Shown: positions 16,592-24,836 of the stretch, piece by piece
Layout of the letters: each line of letters opens with the position of its first letter
Position numbering within the stretch: position 1 is the first letter of the stretch
Source: Ruoffia tabacinasalis
Lineage (GTDB): Bacteria; Bacillota; Bacilli; Lactobacillales; Aerococcaceae
NCBI RefSeq assembly: GCF_042652985.1
Contig: NZ_JBHSHQ010000008.1
Location: 10,039-74,038 of the forward strand
DNA: 64,000 nucleotides
Reading direction: 5' to 3'
The notes under the pieces: model-generated
What the model was told of the DNA's origin: nothing
The model's database searches: none
The model's input: only the letters and a program-made list of their open reading frames with translations
Made by a program: the position numbers and the translations under genes

Positions 16592-16630
16592 GGGTGTGTC
16601 ATCATTATTGATGGTTGCATCCTTAATTTT
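16592..16630 (+). terminator. Weak hairpin between rseP and polC
   Basis: An imperfect stem with several G:T pairs (16592-16604 with 16609-16622) is followed by TTAATTTTA. It could attenuate read-through into polC; I see no separate polC promoter. Confidence 0.4.
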
Positions 16631-16646
16631 ATCGAAAGGAGTCATT

Positions 16647-19600
16647 ATGGCTGATAAAAGAGAATTATTTGAATTACTTCTCGAACATATACAATTAAAT
16701 GATGAAGAAATTGTTGAAGAACTTCAACATACTGAAATTGAAACTGTGAATATATTAGCACAGTCAAACCAATGGCATTTTACATTTACTTCGCCAAATC
16801 GAATTCATCCAAATGTATATCAAATTTTTCAACATCATATATTAAAAGCATTTGAACATATTGGTAAAGTTGAGACTTGGTGGTTATTTGAAGAGGATTC
16901 TTTAGAAACTAATAACATACTTGAATATTGGTACGCTATTATGTCAGTAATAGCACAAGAAAAGCCTTTTATTCGGTCGATCTTATCTCAAGCAAAGTAT
17001 GAAATTGTTGGCGAATCATTAAGAATTGGATTAGCTAGTGATATTCAAATTAATATGCTAAAAGAAAAATATGAAAGACTATTGTTAGAAAAACTTGAAC
17101 AAGTCCAAATTACTGACCTTAATTTAGAATATTATGTCGACGAAGAGTTATTACAAGATGAGATTAATGCAGTTCGAGACCGTCAAAGTACTGAAGATGA
17201 ACAGAGTTTATTAGAAGCTTTAGAAATTCAAGAAAAAAGACAAAAACAAGAGCGAACAGTTGTGCAATCTACCTCTGAAGATATAGGTAAAGATATTCCT
17301 AATAAACCGGCATTGCCTATGATTGAATTAGAAGACAATCAATTTAAACAAATTATTGAAGGTTTTATATTCTCGCACGAAATTAAAGATTTGCGTAGTG
17401 GGAATCAGCTTTTAATTATGAATATAACTGACTACACGAGTTCAGTAACTGTTAAGTTGATGTCTGGGCGTCGTATTTCTAAAGAGGCTTTGAATCAATT
17501 TAGTAAAGGGGAATGGATTCGTCTAGAGGGAGATATGATTCCTGATAATTTCACTTCTGAATTATACTTTAGACCGAGAAGTGTCAGAAAAGTGACAGTC
17601 CCTGGCCGTGAAGATAAAGCACCGGCTGATGAAAAGCGTGTCGAATTGCATGCTCATACAAATATGAGCCAATTAGATGCGACAAATTCAGCCACTGATA
17701 TTGTAACTCAAGCAGCTAAATGGGGACATAAAGCAGTAGCTATTACAGATCACGCTGTTGCACAGGCTTTCCCGGATGCGTATTGGGCAGGTAAAAAACA
17801 TGGAATAAAAGTAATCTACGGAATTGAAGCATATGTTGTGAATGACGGTGAACCTATCGCATTTAACTTAAGAGATGAGGCTTTAGATGAAGCAACTTAT
17901 GTTGTATTCGACGTAGAGACAACTGGACTATCATCAGTATATGATGACATCATTGAGCTTGCTGGAGTGAAGATGAGAGAAGGCGAAATCATTGATACTT
18001 TTGAAGCCTTTATTAATCCGAACAAACCATTGTCAGCCTTTACTACTGAATTAACAGGTATTACCGATGACATGGTTAAAGATGCTCCAACGGCTAAGCC
18101 AGTATTAGAACAATTCCAACAGTTTTGTGGTGATGCCATTCTAGTTGCTCATAATGCAACCTTTGATATTGGGTTCATTAATAAAGGCTATGAACGTGTT
18201 GGTTTACCACAGACTGATTTACCAGTGATTGATACTTTAGAATTGTCTCGTTTAGTGAATCCAGAGTATAAATCACACCGATTGAATACTTTGGCTAAGC
18301 GTTATAATGTTCAACTAGAACAGCATCACCGCGCGGTGTATGACTCTGAGACAACGGGATATATCTTGATGAAGCTATTAGAACAAGCAAAAGACCAATT
18401 TGGGATTGTCAATCATAACCAATTAAACGACCAAATAGGACAGGGCGAGAGTTATAAACAATCAAGACCTTTCCACGCAACCCTTTTAGTTAAGAATCAA
18501 GATGGACTGAAAGCTTTATTTAAGCTGATATCTATGTCCAGTACAGAGTATTTCTACCGTGTACCCCGAATTCCAAGATCCGTATTGACCCAATATCGAG
18601 ATGATTTATTAATTGGAACGGCGTGTTCAACAGGAGAAGTATTCACTGCCATGATGCAAAAAGGGTATGAAGAAGCAAGCGAACTTGTTGATTATTACGA
18701 CTTTATCGAAGTGCAACCTCCATCAGTTTATGAACCACTCATCAAAGATGATTTGATTCGTAACGAAGCTGACTTAAAACATATTATCAGTGAAATGCTT
18801 CGACTAGGTGATGAAAAGAACAAAACGGTTGTTGCGACTGGGAATGTCCATTACCTGGATGAAAAAGATGCAATTTACCGTGAAGTATTGAAGAAATCGA
18901 TGAAAATCAATGCAAACAGAACTTTACATATGCCAAAAGTTCATTTCAGAACGACAGATGAAATGTTACATGAATTTGCATTCCTTGGTGCTGAAAAAGC
19001 CCAAGAAATTGTCGTTGAGAATTCTCAAAAAATTGCTGATTCAATTGAAGAAGTTGCTGTGATTAAAGATGAATTATATCCACCTGTTATTGAAGGCGCT
19101 GAAGAAGAGATTACACAAATGAGTTACGATAAAGCTCATGAAATGTACGGGAATCCTCTGCCTGATATCGTTGATAAGCGAATCAAAAAGGAATTGGACA
19201 GTATTATATCGAATGGGTTCGCGGTTATTTATTTAATCTCACAAAAATTAGTGCTTAAAAGTAATGATGATGGATATTTAGTTGGTTCTCGTGGATCAGT
19301 TGGATCAAGTTTAGTAGCCACCTTAACAGGAATTACTGAAGTGAATCCCTTAGCCGCACACTATTATTGTACAGAATGTCATTATAGTGAGTTTTTCACT
19401 AATGGTGAACATAAATCTGGTTATGACCTTCCACCAAAGGCGTGTCCTGATTGTGGTGCTGAATTGAAAAAAGATGGGCAAGATATTCCGTTTGAAACCT
19501 TCCTTGGATTCTACGGTGATAAAGTTCCTGATATTGATTTGAACTTCTCAGGGGATTACCAAGCAAAAGCGCATGCGTATACTAAGGAGTTATTCGGTGA

Positions 19601-20948
19601 AGATTATGTCTTTCGTGCAGGGACAATTGGTACAGTTGCCAATAAAACTGCTCACGGTTACATAAGAGGGTATTTAGAATCATCAGGAGAGCACTTGCCA
19701 CAAGCTGAAAGAGAACGATTAGCATATGGTATTGAAGGCGCTCGTAGAACAACCGGGCAACATCCGGGTGGTATTATTGTTATCCCTGATTTTATGGATG
19801 TGTACGACTTTACACCTGTGCAATATCCAGCGGATGATGTAAATGCTGAGTGGAAGACCACTCACTTCGATTTCCATTCTATTGATGCCAATGTCTTAAA
19901 ACTTGATATTCTTGGTCACGATGATCCGACTATGATTCGTATGTTACAAGATTTAAGTGGTATTGACCCAATGGATATTCCACCCGTAGATGAAAAAGTA
20001 ATGCAAATCTTTAGTGGAACAGAAGTCTTGGGAGTAACGCCTGAACAAATAAACTCTGATACGGGAACGCTTGGAGTGCCAGAGTTTGGTACAGGCTTCG
20101 TGCGAGGTATGGTCTCAGAAACAAAACCTAAAACTTTTGCGGAATTACTTCAAATCTCTGGACTTTCACATGGGACAGATGTTTGGTTAGGAAATGCTCA
20201 AGAATTAATTAAAAATAATGTTGTAGAACTATCTGATGTAATTGGTTGTCGTGATGATATTATGACGACTTTAATCCAATATGGTTTAGAAGATGGGACA
20301 GCCTTCCAAATTATGGAGCATGTGCGTAAAGGAAAAGGGATTCCTGATGAATGGCAAGCCGATATGCGAAGTAACAATGTTCCAGAATGGTACATTGACT
20401 CTTGTTTAAAAATTAAGTATATGTTCCCGAAAGCCCATGCGGCTGCTTATGTTCTGATGGCCTTGCGTGTAGCTTACTTTAAAGTGTATTATCCAATGTA
20501 CTATTACGCTGCATATTTCTCAATTCGTGCGAAAGACTTTGATTTAGTTGCTATGCATCAAGGGAAAGAAATGGTCAAAAGACGTGTCCGTGAAATTAAT
20601 GACAAAGGCTTTGGAGCAACAAATAAAGAAAAAGAATTAGTGACAGAACTAGAGATAGCGAATGAAATGTTAGAACGTGGATTTAAATTCCAAATGATTA
20701 ATATTGAAAAATCTGACTCGAAACATTTCATCATCGAAGGAGATTCGTTAATTCCACCATTTAGAGCCGTTCCTGGTTTAGGTAATAACGTAGCTGAACA
20801 AATTGTGAAAGCACGTCAAGAAGCACCATTCTTATCAAAAGAAGATTTACAAAAGCGTGGTAAAGTTTCAAAAACAGTACTAGCTTTCTTAGACGATAAT
20901 GGCGTCTTAGAAGGATTACCAGATGAAGATCAGCTCAGCTTATTTTAA
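16647..20948 (+). CDS. polC: DNA polymerase III alpha subunit, PolC (Gram-positive type)
   Basis: Main replicative polymerase with built-in proofreading. The 1433-residue product has an N-terminal domain, an OB fold (about 230-310), a PHP domain split around the exonuclease (start at ELHAHTNMSQLDA, about 332), a 3'-5' exonuclease with VVFDVETTGLSS (about 417), a four-cysteine zinc site (CTEC ... CPDCG, about 907-935) and the palm acidic motif PDIDLNFSGDYQ (about 961), closing with helix-hairpin-helix GLGNNVAEQIV. The length fits PolC of Firmicutes (about 1430-1450). I chose ATG at 16647, eight bases after AAAGGAG. proS, the usual gene before polC, is absent. Confidence 0.98.
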   Translation: MADKRELFELLLEHIQLNDEEIVEELQHTEIETVNILAQSNQWHFTFTSPNRIHPNVYQIFQHHILKAFEHIGKVETWWLFEEDSLETNNILEYWYAIMSVIAQEKPFIRSILSQAKYEIVGESLRIGLASDIQINMLKEKYERLLLEKLEQVQITDLNLEYYVDEELLQDEINAVRDRQSTEDEQSLLEALEIQEKRQKQERTVVQSTSEDIGKDIPNKPALPMIELEDNQFKQIIEGFIFSHEIKDLRSGNQLLIMNITDYTSSVTVKLMSGRRISKEALNQFSKGEWIRLEGDMIPDNFTSELYFRPRSVRKVTVPGREDKAPADEKRVELHAHTNMSQLDATNSATDIVTQAAKWGHKAVAITDHAVAQAFPDAYWAGKKHGIKVIYGIEAYVVNDGEPIAFNLRDEALDEATYVVFDVETTGLSSVYDDIIELAGVKMREGEIIDTFEAFINPNKPLSAFTTELTGITDDMVKDAPTAKPVLEQFQQFCGDAILVAHNATFDIGFINKGYERVGLPQTDLPVIDTLELSRLVNPEYKSHRLNTLAKRYNVQLEQHHRAVYDSETTGYILMKLLEQAKDQFGIVNHNQLNDQIGQGESYKQSRPFHATLLVKNQDGLKALFKLISMSSTEYFYRVPRIPRSVLTQYRDDLLIGTACSTGEVFTAMMQKGYEEASELVDYYDFIEVQPPSVYEPLIKDDLIRNEADLKHIISEMLRLGDEKNKTVVATGNVHYLDEKDAIYREVLKKSMKINANRTLHMPKVHFRTTDEMLHEFAFLGAEKAQEIVVENSQKIADSIEEVAVIKDELYPPVIEGAEEEITQMSYDKAHEMYGNPLPDIVDKRIKKELDSIISNGFAVIYLISQKLVLKSNDDGYLVGSRGSVGSSLVATLTGITEVNPLAAHYYCTECHYSEFFTNGEHKSGYDLPPKACPDCGAELKKDGQDIPFETFLGFYGDKVPDIDLNFSGDYQAKAHAYTKELFGEDYVFRAGTIGTVANKTAHGYIRGYLESSGEHLPQAERERLAYGIEGARRTTGQHPGGIIVIPDFMDVYDFTPVQYPADDVNAEWKTTHFDFHSIDANVLKLDILGHDDPTMIRMLQDLSGIDPMDIPPVDEKVMQIFSGTEVLGVTPEQINSDTGTLGVPEFGTGFVRGMVSETKPKTFAELLQISGLSHGTDVWLGNAQELIKNNVVELSDVIGCRDDIMTTLIQYGLEDGTAFQIMEHVRKGKGIPDEWQADMRSNNVPEWYIDSCLKIKYMFPKAHAAAYVLMALRVAYFKVYYPMYYYAAYFSIRAKDFDLVAMHQGKEMVKRRVREINDKGFGATNKEKELVTELEIANEMLERGFKFQMINIEKSDSKHFIIEGDSLIPPFRAVPGLGNNVAEQIVKARQEAPFLSKEDLQKRGKVSKTVLAFLDDNGVLEGLPDEDQLSLF

Positions 20949-20964
20949 ATATTGAATAATTTAC

Positions 20965-21004
20965 ACTTCTTTTTAAGTTTTCTAACCTAAAAAGAAGTTT
21001 TTTT
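20965..21004 (+). terminator. Intrinsic terminator after polC
   Basis: 11-bp stem ACTTCTTTTTA (20965-20975) / TAAAAAGAAGT (20988-20998), then TTTTTT. Confidence 0.85.
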
Positions 21005-21092
21005 ATGTAAATATCAATAATTATCTCTAAAACGAAATTATTTTCAAAAACCAGACCTTTTCATTTGCATAACCATTTGAATGTCGTTAGAA

Positions 21093-21098
21093 TATAAT
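21093..21098 (+). promoter_or_regulatory. -10 box of the FMN reductase gene
   Basis: TATAAT 35 bases before the ATG; possible -35 elements (TTTGCA 21064, TTGAAT 21077) are at the wrong distance. Confidence 0.4.
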
Positions 21099-21133
21099 AG
21101 TAATCAAAATTATTTTAAGGAGATGTTATTCTT

Positions 21134-21682
21134 ATGACAAAAATTGGAGTAGTAGTAGGTAGCTTACGTAAAGAATCATATGCTCGTAAATGGTCGGTAG
21201 CATTAGCTGAGTTATTCCCAGCAGATGTAGAAGTAGAATTCTTAGAAATTGGGAACCTACCATTATATAACGAAGAATACGATGAAAACAACCCAAGCGA
21301 ATATACTGAATTCCGTAACGCTGTATCAGCACAAGATGCAATTATTTTTGCGACACCAGAATATAACCGTTCAACTTCTGGGGTATTAAAAAATGCCATT
21401 GATGTTGCTTCTCGTCCTTGGGGACAAAGTGTATGGGCTGGTAAACCAGCTTTAATCCTAGGTCACTCTATTTCCAATATTAGTGGTGCGAACGCTGTTC
21501 AATCACTACGTCCTACATTAGCATTCTTAGATATGCCAGTATTAGGTCAACCAGAAGTTTACTTAGCAAATTCACAAAACTTCTTTGATGAAGACGGTAA
21601 ATTAAATAATGAAGAAACACGTGGTTTCTTACAAACAGTTGCGGATGCATTTATCGCACATATCGAAAAAAACACTAAATAA
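21134..21682 (+). CDS. NADPH-dependent FMN reductase family protein (ChrR/azoreductase-like)
   Basis: Flavodoxin-like oxidoreductase that uses NAD(P)H and bound FMN to reduce quinones, azo dyes or metals. The 182-residue product has the phosphate-binding GSLRKESYARK (residues 9-19), the family motif TPEYNRSTSGVLKNAIDVAS (about 75-94), and GHSISNISGANAV. Cytoplasmic, monocistronic, between two terminators. The codon use here (many optimal codons) suggests good expression. The physiological electron acceptor is not given by the sequence. Confidence 0.9.
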   Translation: MTKIGVVVGSLRKESYARKWSVALAELFPADVEVEFLEIGNLPLYNEEYDENNPSEYTEFRNAVSAQDAIIFATPEYNRSTSGVLKNAIDVASRPWGQSVWAGKPALILGHSISNISGANAVQSLRPTLAFLDMPVLGQPEVYLANSQNFFDEDGKLNNEETRGFLQTVADAFIAHIEKNTK

Positions 21683-21714
21683 TTAACTAAAACAATTATT
21701 CTTAGTTGATTAAT

Positions 21715-21765
21715 AAAACGCACGTAGAAGGTAAGTGAGAACTTACTTTCTACGCGCGTTTTTGT
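21715..21765. terminator. Long bidirectional terminator after the FMN reductase gene
   Basis: Stem of 22 bases (21715-21736 with 21741-21762), nearly perfect, loop GAGA, with T-runs in both directions (GTTTTTG on plus, CGTTTTATT on minus). It lies between converging genes. Confidence 0.85.
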
Positions 21766-21775
21766 TTATATTAGA

Positions 21776-21811
21776 ACAGCTCCTACAAACGGTATCGTTT
21801 GTAGGAGCTGT
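21776..21811. repeat. Perfect 16-bp inverted repeat
   Basis: Arms 21776-21791 (ACAGCTCCTACAAACG) and 21796-21811 pair perfectly around a GTAT loop. It lies after the MetQ-like gene in that gene's direction, but no T-run follows on either strand, so it is not a standard terminator. Confidence 0.6.
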
Positions 21812-21831
21812 ATTGGTTATATTATTTATAA

Positions 21832-22710
21832 TTAGTTACTTTCATCCTCAAGACTTGCTTCATATTCTTCTAATAATATCCAAGCAGGAATATGACCACC
21901 ATTTGAAATTTTTTCAATATAGTCGGCTACATCGTCAGATTGATATAAATCTACAATATATTGGTATAGTGGGTTGTCTTGATCTTCTTCACGAACTGTA
22001 ATGGTGTTTAAGCGATTATAATTAAATGTTTCTGTATTGTGGCCATAAGAATAGATAGCATCATTTGGTTCAAAGTCAGTACTTTCTAAGTAGACCTGAT
22101 GAATCACTCCCATATCAACATCTGCCATGGCAGATGGAATTTGAGCAGCTTCCAATTCAATGATTTCATAATTATTTGGATTTTCAACGATGTCATTCAC
22201 AGTAGGTAAGGCATCAATTGATTCATCTAGTTTAACAAGATCAGCATAATCTAAGATTTGTAAGGCGTAAGAGCTACTTGCCAAATCATTTGGAATAGCA
22301 ATGATCGCCCCTTCAGGTAAATCATCAATAGAATTATGCTTTTCAGAAAAGAAACGCAATGGAGTAGCAAAAGTATTTCCAATAGAAACTAAATTTGTTT
22401 CATTTGCATCATTCCAATCATTTAAGAAGTCAGTATGTTGATAAGCATTCATATCCAATGAGCCATCAACTAAAGAAATATTAGGCGTATTATAGTCAGT
22501 AAACAAGACTATGTCTAATTCAATGCCATCTTCCGCAGCCTTATCAGCAACAAACTCCCATATATCGGCCAGTTCTTCACCAACCGTACCGATAGTCACA
22601 GTTTCACCTGCAAATTCCTCAGAATTTACCTCAGCTTTTGCAGGAGCCATTGGCCCAAAGACTAAAAATAACAATAAACTAAAAAGCAACAGTTTTATAC
22701 TTTTTTTCAT
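21832..22710 (-). CDS. MetQ/NlpA-family substrate-binding protein lacking a lipobox cysteine
   Basis: The fold of methionine-binding ABC proteins is evident from GETVTIGTVGE, the DGSLDMNAYQHTDFL segment, IAIPNDLASSSYALQIL, IIELEAAQIPSAM and DMGVIHQVYLES. Members are normally lipoproteins, with a Cys at the signal cleavage site, and work with MetN and MetI. This 292-residue protein has a clear signal peptide (1-26), but it ends in the signal-peptidase-I site AKA (24-26), and the whole protein contains no cysteine. No permease or ATPase gene is nearby. ATG at 22710 follows AGAAGGGATG on the minus strand. It may be a released binding protein, or a paralogue that has lost its anchor. Confidence 0.85.
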   Translation of the reverse strand: MKKSIKLLLFSLLLFLVFGPMAPAKAEVNSEEFAGETVTIGTVGEELADIWEFVADKAAEDGIELDIVLFTDYNTPNISLVDGSLDMNAYQHTDFLNDWNDANETNLVSIGNTFATPLRFFSEKHNSIDDLPEGAIIAIPNDLASSSYALQILDYADLVKLDESIDALPTVNDIVENPNNYEIIELEAAQIPSAMADVDMGVIHQVYLESTDFEPNDAIYSYGHNTETFNYNRLNTITVREEDQDNPLYQYIVDLYQSDDVADYIEKISNGGHIPAWILLEEYEASLEDESN

Positions 22711-22727
22711 TTATATAAACATCCCTT

Positions 22728-22744
22728 CTATTCAATATGAATAG
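22728..22744. promoter_or_regulatory. Palindrome at the transcription start of the MetQ-like gene (possible operator)
   Basis: CTATTCA-ATA-TGAATAG, a perfect 7-bp inverted repeat, lies directly downstream of the -10 box on the minus strand and so covers the expected transcription start. It has the shape of a repressor site; the regulator is unknown. Confidence 0.45.
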
Positions 22745-22745
22745 T

Positions 22746-22754
22746 ATTATAGCA
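22746..22754 (-). promoter_or_regulatory. Extended -10 promoter of the MetQ-like gene
   Basis: On the minus strand TGC-TATAAT; the leader would be only about 30 bases, too short for an S-box or T-box riboswitch. Confidence 0.5.
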
Positions 22755-22948
22755 CAGCCTATTAACTATAAGGAATATAAGTGCTCTGAAATAAATGTAA
22801 CAGATACTGAAAATACAATATAACAGGTTAATGCATTTTTATTCACATGGCAAAGCTATATACTAAATTTAATTGAATCAAACACTGTTTTATTAATAGA
22901 ATATTATTGTGAAAAGTATAACAAACTACTGGATTTGCCAAAAAAATA

Positions 22949-22957
22949 TGCTATAAT
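22949..22957 (+). promoter_or_regulatory. Extended -10 promoter of the 146-residue gene
   Basis: TGC-TATAAT, 43 bases before the ATG. Confidence 0.45.
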
Positions 22958-22999
22958 AAGTTTATAAGAAAAATATATAGCTTAAAGGGGAGAATTGTA

Positions 23000-23440
23000 A
23001 TGGGAAGAAAGGTTCAGACATTTAATTTTCATTTTCATAATGGTGGTCAATGGGAAATTCCAGTAGAATTAGTCGGCGATATTTGGATTAAACGTGTTTC
23101 AACAAGTTTAGGTAGAATTAATGATGGAGAAATTGTTGAGATTCATCCTTCAGAAGCTTTCAGAATGGAATTACTACCTGAAGCAGATACTTTTCAAACA
23201 ACAGACATTAATCAAGGTGGGCTAGAAGCTGGAATGTTTGAGACTGTGATTAAAAATCAAGATATCGAACGATTAACAGTCGTATGGGATAACGATGATA
23301 GTGAAGAAGTTTACTTCCCATTTGAAGTAACTGAAGAGAGTGGCACAGTGAACAAATTCATGTCAGGAAAAATCCAAGATGGAAAACTATTTTTAGTTAT
23401 CGATGTAAATAATCATGTTAATGATATTTACCCAAATTAA
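23000..23440 (+). CDS. Hypothetical protein of 146 residues
   Basis: I do not recognise the family. The product is acidic, has no cysteine, no signal peptide and no membrane segment, and alternates short hydrophobic and polar residues in a way that suggests mostly beta strands (for example IERLTVVWDND and GKLFLVIDVNN). It begins MGRKVQTFNFHFHNGG, a His-rich start. ATG follows AAAGGGGAG. It has its own promoter and terminator and sits between a MetQ-like gene and an IS30 remnant, so it is an orphan in an accessory stretch. Confidence 0.7.
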   Translation: MGRKVQTFNFHFHNGGQWEIPVELVGDIWIKRVSTSLGRINDGEIVEIHPSEAFRMELLPEADTFQTTDINQGGLEAGMFETVIKNQDIERLTVVWDNDDSEEVYFPFEVTEESGTVNKFMSGKIQDGKLFLVIDVNNHVNDIYPN

Positions 23441-23450
23441 TTTAAACTAG

Positions 23451-23483
23451 AACCTTTGATCATATTTGATTGAAGGTTTTTTT
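23451..23483 (+). terminator. Intrinsic terminator after the 146-residue gene
   Basis: 12-bp stem with two G:T pairs (23451-23462 with 23467-23478), loop TATT, then a run of seven T's. Confidence 0.8.
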
Positions 23484-23583
23484 ATTTGATGAATTGTAAA
23501 ATTAAGTGCGACAAATAAAGAAACCCATAACAGGTTCGTGTAAAATGTTAGTAACGACAAAAACATAAACACGGAGGTCTGTT

Positions 23584-24148
23584 ATGAGCTACACACATCT
23601 TACCATAGAGGAACGTTCAAAAATAGAAATACTCTATCAAGAAGGTTATAAAATTAATCGCATTGCCCAATTAATCGGGCGCCATCGGTCAACGATTTAT
23701 AGAGAACTTAAACGATGCCCTTCAGATCAATACCAAGCTAAGGATACCCATGAAGGTGCCAATCAACGTGCACGTCTTAAGGGTAGAAATCCTAAGTACA
23801 CGGTCGAGCTACTTAAAGACATTCAAGATAAATTAGAACGTACATGGTCACCTGAACAAATTGTTGGACGAGACTATCAGGGAAAACTTACCTAAGGAAG
23901 CTTTAAAGTCCTTTACCTCAGATCGAGGAAAAGAATTTGCTTGTTATCCTGAGGTCGAAGCAGCAGGGATTGATTTTTATTTTGCNNNNNNNNNNNNNNN
24001 NNNNNNNNNNNNNNNNNNNNNNNNNNNNNNNNNNNNNNNNNNNNNNNNNNNNNNNNCTTTGTGGTTAATGAATAATCGTCCTAGGAAATGCTTAGATTAC
24101 CAAACACCTTTGGAAGTATTTTTACACGAACTCTTATTAATTGAGTAA
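23584..24148 (+). pseudogene. IS30-family transposase, frameshifted with internal deletion
   Basis: The first 95 codons begin MSYTHLTIEERSKIEILYQE with the helix-turn-helix IAQLIGRHRSTIYREL, typical of IS30 transposases, and reach WSPEQIVGR. The frame then stops at 23895. The second part continues in the +1 frame with LPKEALKSFTSDRGKEF (second catalytic Asp region) and, after the Ns, WLMNNRPRKCLDYQTPLE to the end. About 100 residues with the first catalytic Asp are missing at the joint near 23875, and the third catalytic residue lies in the N run. It cannot make an active enzyme. Confidence 0.85.
23986..24056. other. Assembly gap (71 Ns)
   Basis: A run of unknown bases inside the transposase. 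Its true length is not known; repeated IS copies elsewhere in the genome probably caused it. Confidence 0.95.
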
Positions 24149-24211
24149 ATAAAAAATTGTTGCAATAATTATTGCAATTCAACATTTGGAATCCTTTAAA
24201 GAGGCTGTTAC

Positions 24212-24240
24212 TTGTACATTTTAAAGATTTGTGGTATATT
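24212..24240 (+). promoter_or_regulatory. Sigma-A promoter of the rimP-nusA-infB operon
   Basis: TTGTAC (24212-24217), 17-base spacer, TATATT (24235-24240) with a TGG extension. The IS30 remnant ends just upstream and leaves the promoter intact. Confidence 0.65.
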
Positions 24241-24267
24241 GGTTAAGGAATTTAGAAGAGACGGGGA

Positions 24268-24294
24268 GGAGTGAGCGGCGACGCTTGCTCCTTT
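24268..24294 (+). promoter_or_regulatory. GC-rich hairpin in the rimP leader
   Basis: 10-bp stem (24268-24277 with 24282-24291, two G:T pairs), loop GCGA, followed by TTTC. It is unusually GC-rich for this region and stands about 20 bases after the predicted transcription start. It could be an attenuator for the nusA operon, or a site for NusA autoregulation. Confidence 0.45.
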
Positions 24295-24338
24295 CATATT
24301 TATAACTAAGAATTAAATTTAAAGGATGAGGTGAAATA

Positions 24339-24812
24339 TTGAGTAAAGTTATTGAGTCCGTAGTTCCAGTAATTGAGCCAATTGTAGAATCAGAAAATTG
24401 TTATTTGGTTGATGTTGAATATGTAAAAGAGGGACCAAACTGGTACTTAAGAGTCTATGCCGATAAAGAAAATGGAATAGATATTGAAGATTGTGCGAAA
24501 ATTAGCGAAAAACTAAGTGAGGCACTCGATCAGATTAGCCCAGATCCATTTCCAAAAGCATATTTTTTAGAAGTGTCATCGCCAGGTGCTGAACGTCCAT
24601 TAAAAACTGAAAAAGATATCTTAAATGCTGTGGGCGAATATATTCATTTAGATTATTACGTACCACAATTTGGGGAGAAATTTCATGAAGGTACTTTATT
24701 AGAAGTCACGGATGAAATTTTCCAAATTGAAGTAACAATTAAGACAAGAAAGAAAGTACTTGAAATTAAACGTGATGCGGTATCAAAACTCCGCTTTGCA
24801 ATAAAATTCTAA
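24339..24812 (+). CDS. rimP: Ribosome maturation factor RimP
   Basis: Assists 30S assembly, especially the S12 region. The 157-residue product has the RimP signatures LVDVEYVKEGPNWYLRVYAD, DIEDCAKISEKLSEALD, and YFLEVSSPGAERPLK, and the SH3-like C-terminal domain. Start TTG at 24339, eight bases after GAGGTG. First gene of the conserved rimP-nusA-ylxR-ylxQ-infB-rbfA operon. Confidence 0.96.
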   Translation: MSKVIESVVPVIEPIVESENCYLVDVEYVKEGPNWYLRVYADKENGIDIEDCAKISEKLSEALDQISPDPFPKAYFLEVSSPGAERPLKTEKDILNAVGEYIHLDYYVPQFGEKFHEGTLLEVTDEIFQIEVTIKTRKKVLEIKRDAVSKLRFAIKF

Positions 24813-24836
24813 AAAATTAATGAGGTGATTAAGAAG

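Larger units (their letters stand above)
23488..24183 (+). mobile_element. IS30-family insertion sequence, deleted remnant
   Basis: Imperfect terminal inverted repeats are visible: the left end at 23488-23514 (GATGAATTG inward) and the right end at 24157-24183 (GTTGAATTG inward) agree at about 21 of 28 positions. Both are flanked by ATTT (23484-23487 and 24184-24187), a 4-base target duplication. What is present, including 71 Ns, is 696 bases, against about 1.0-1.1 kb for a complete IS30 member. It lies 28 bases upstream of the rimP -35 box. End positions are my reading from the repeat match. Confidence 0.7.

Noticed and set aside
21735..22001. Plus-strand frame of 88 codons over the terminator and the end of the MetQ-like gene
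   Set aside because: It runs through a strong terminator and a perfect palindrome, and then antisense to a sure gene.
22711..22999. S-box or T-box before the MetQ-like gene
   Set aside because: The predicted leader is about 30 bases; no AGGGTGG T-box sequence or S-box motifs are present on the minus strand.
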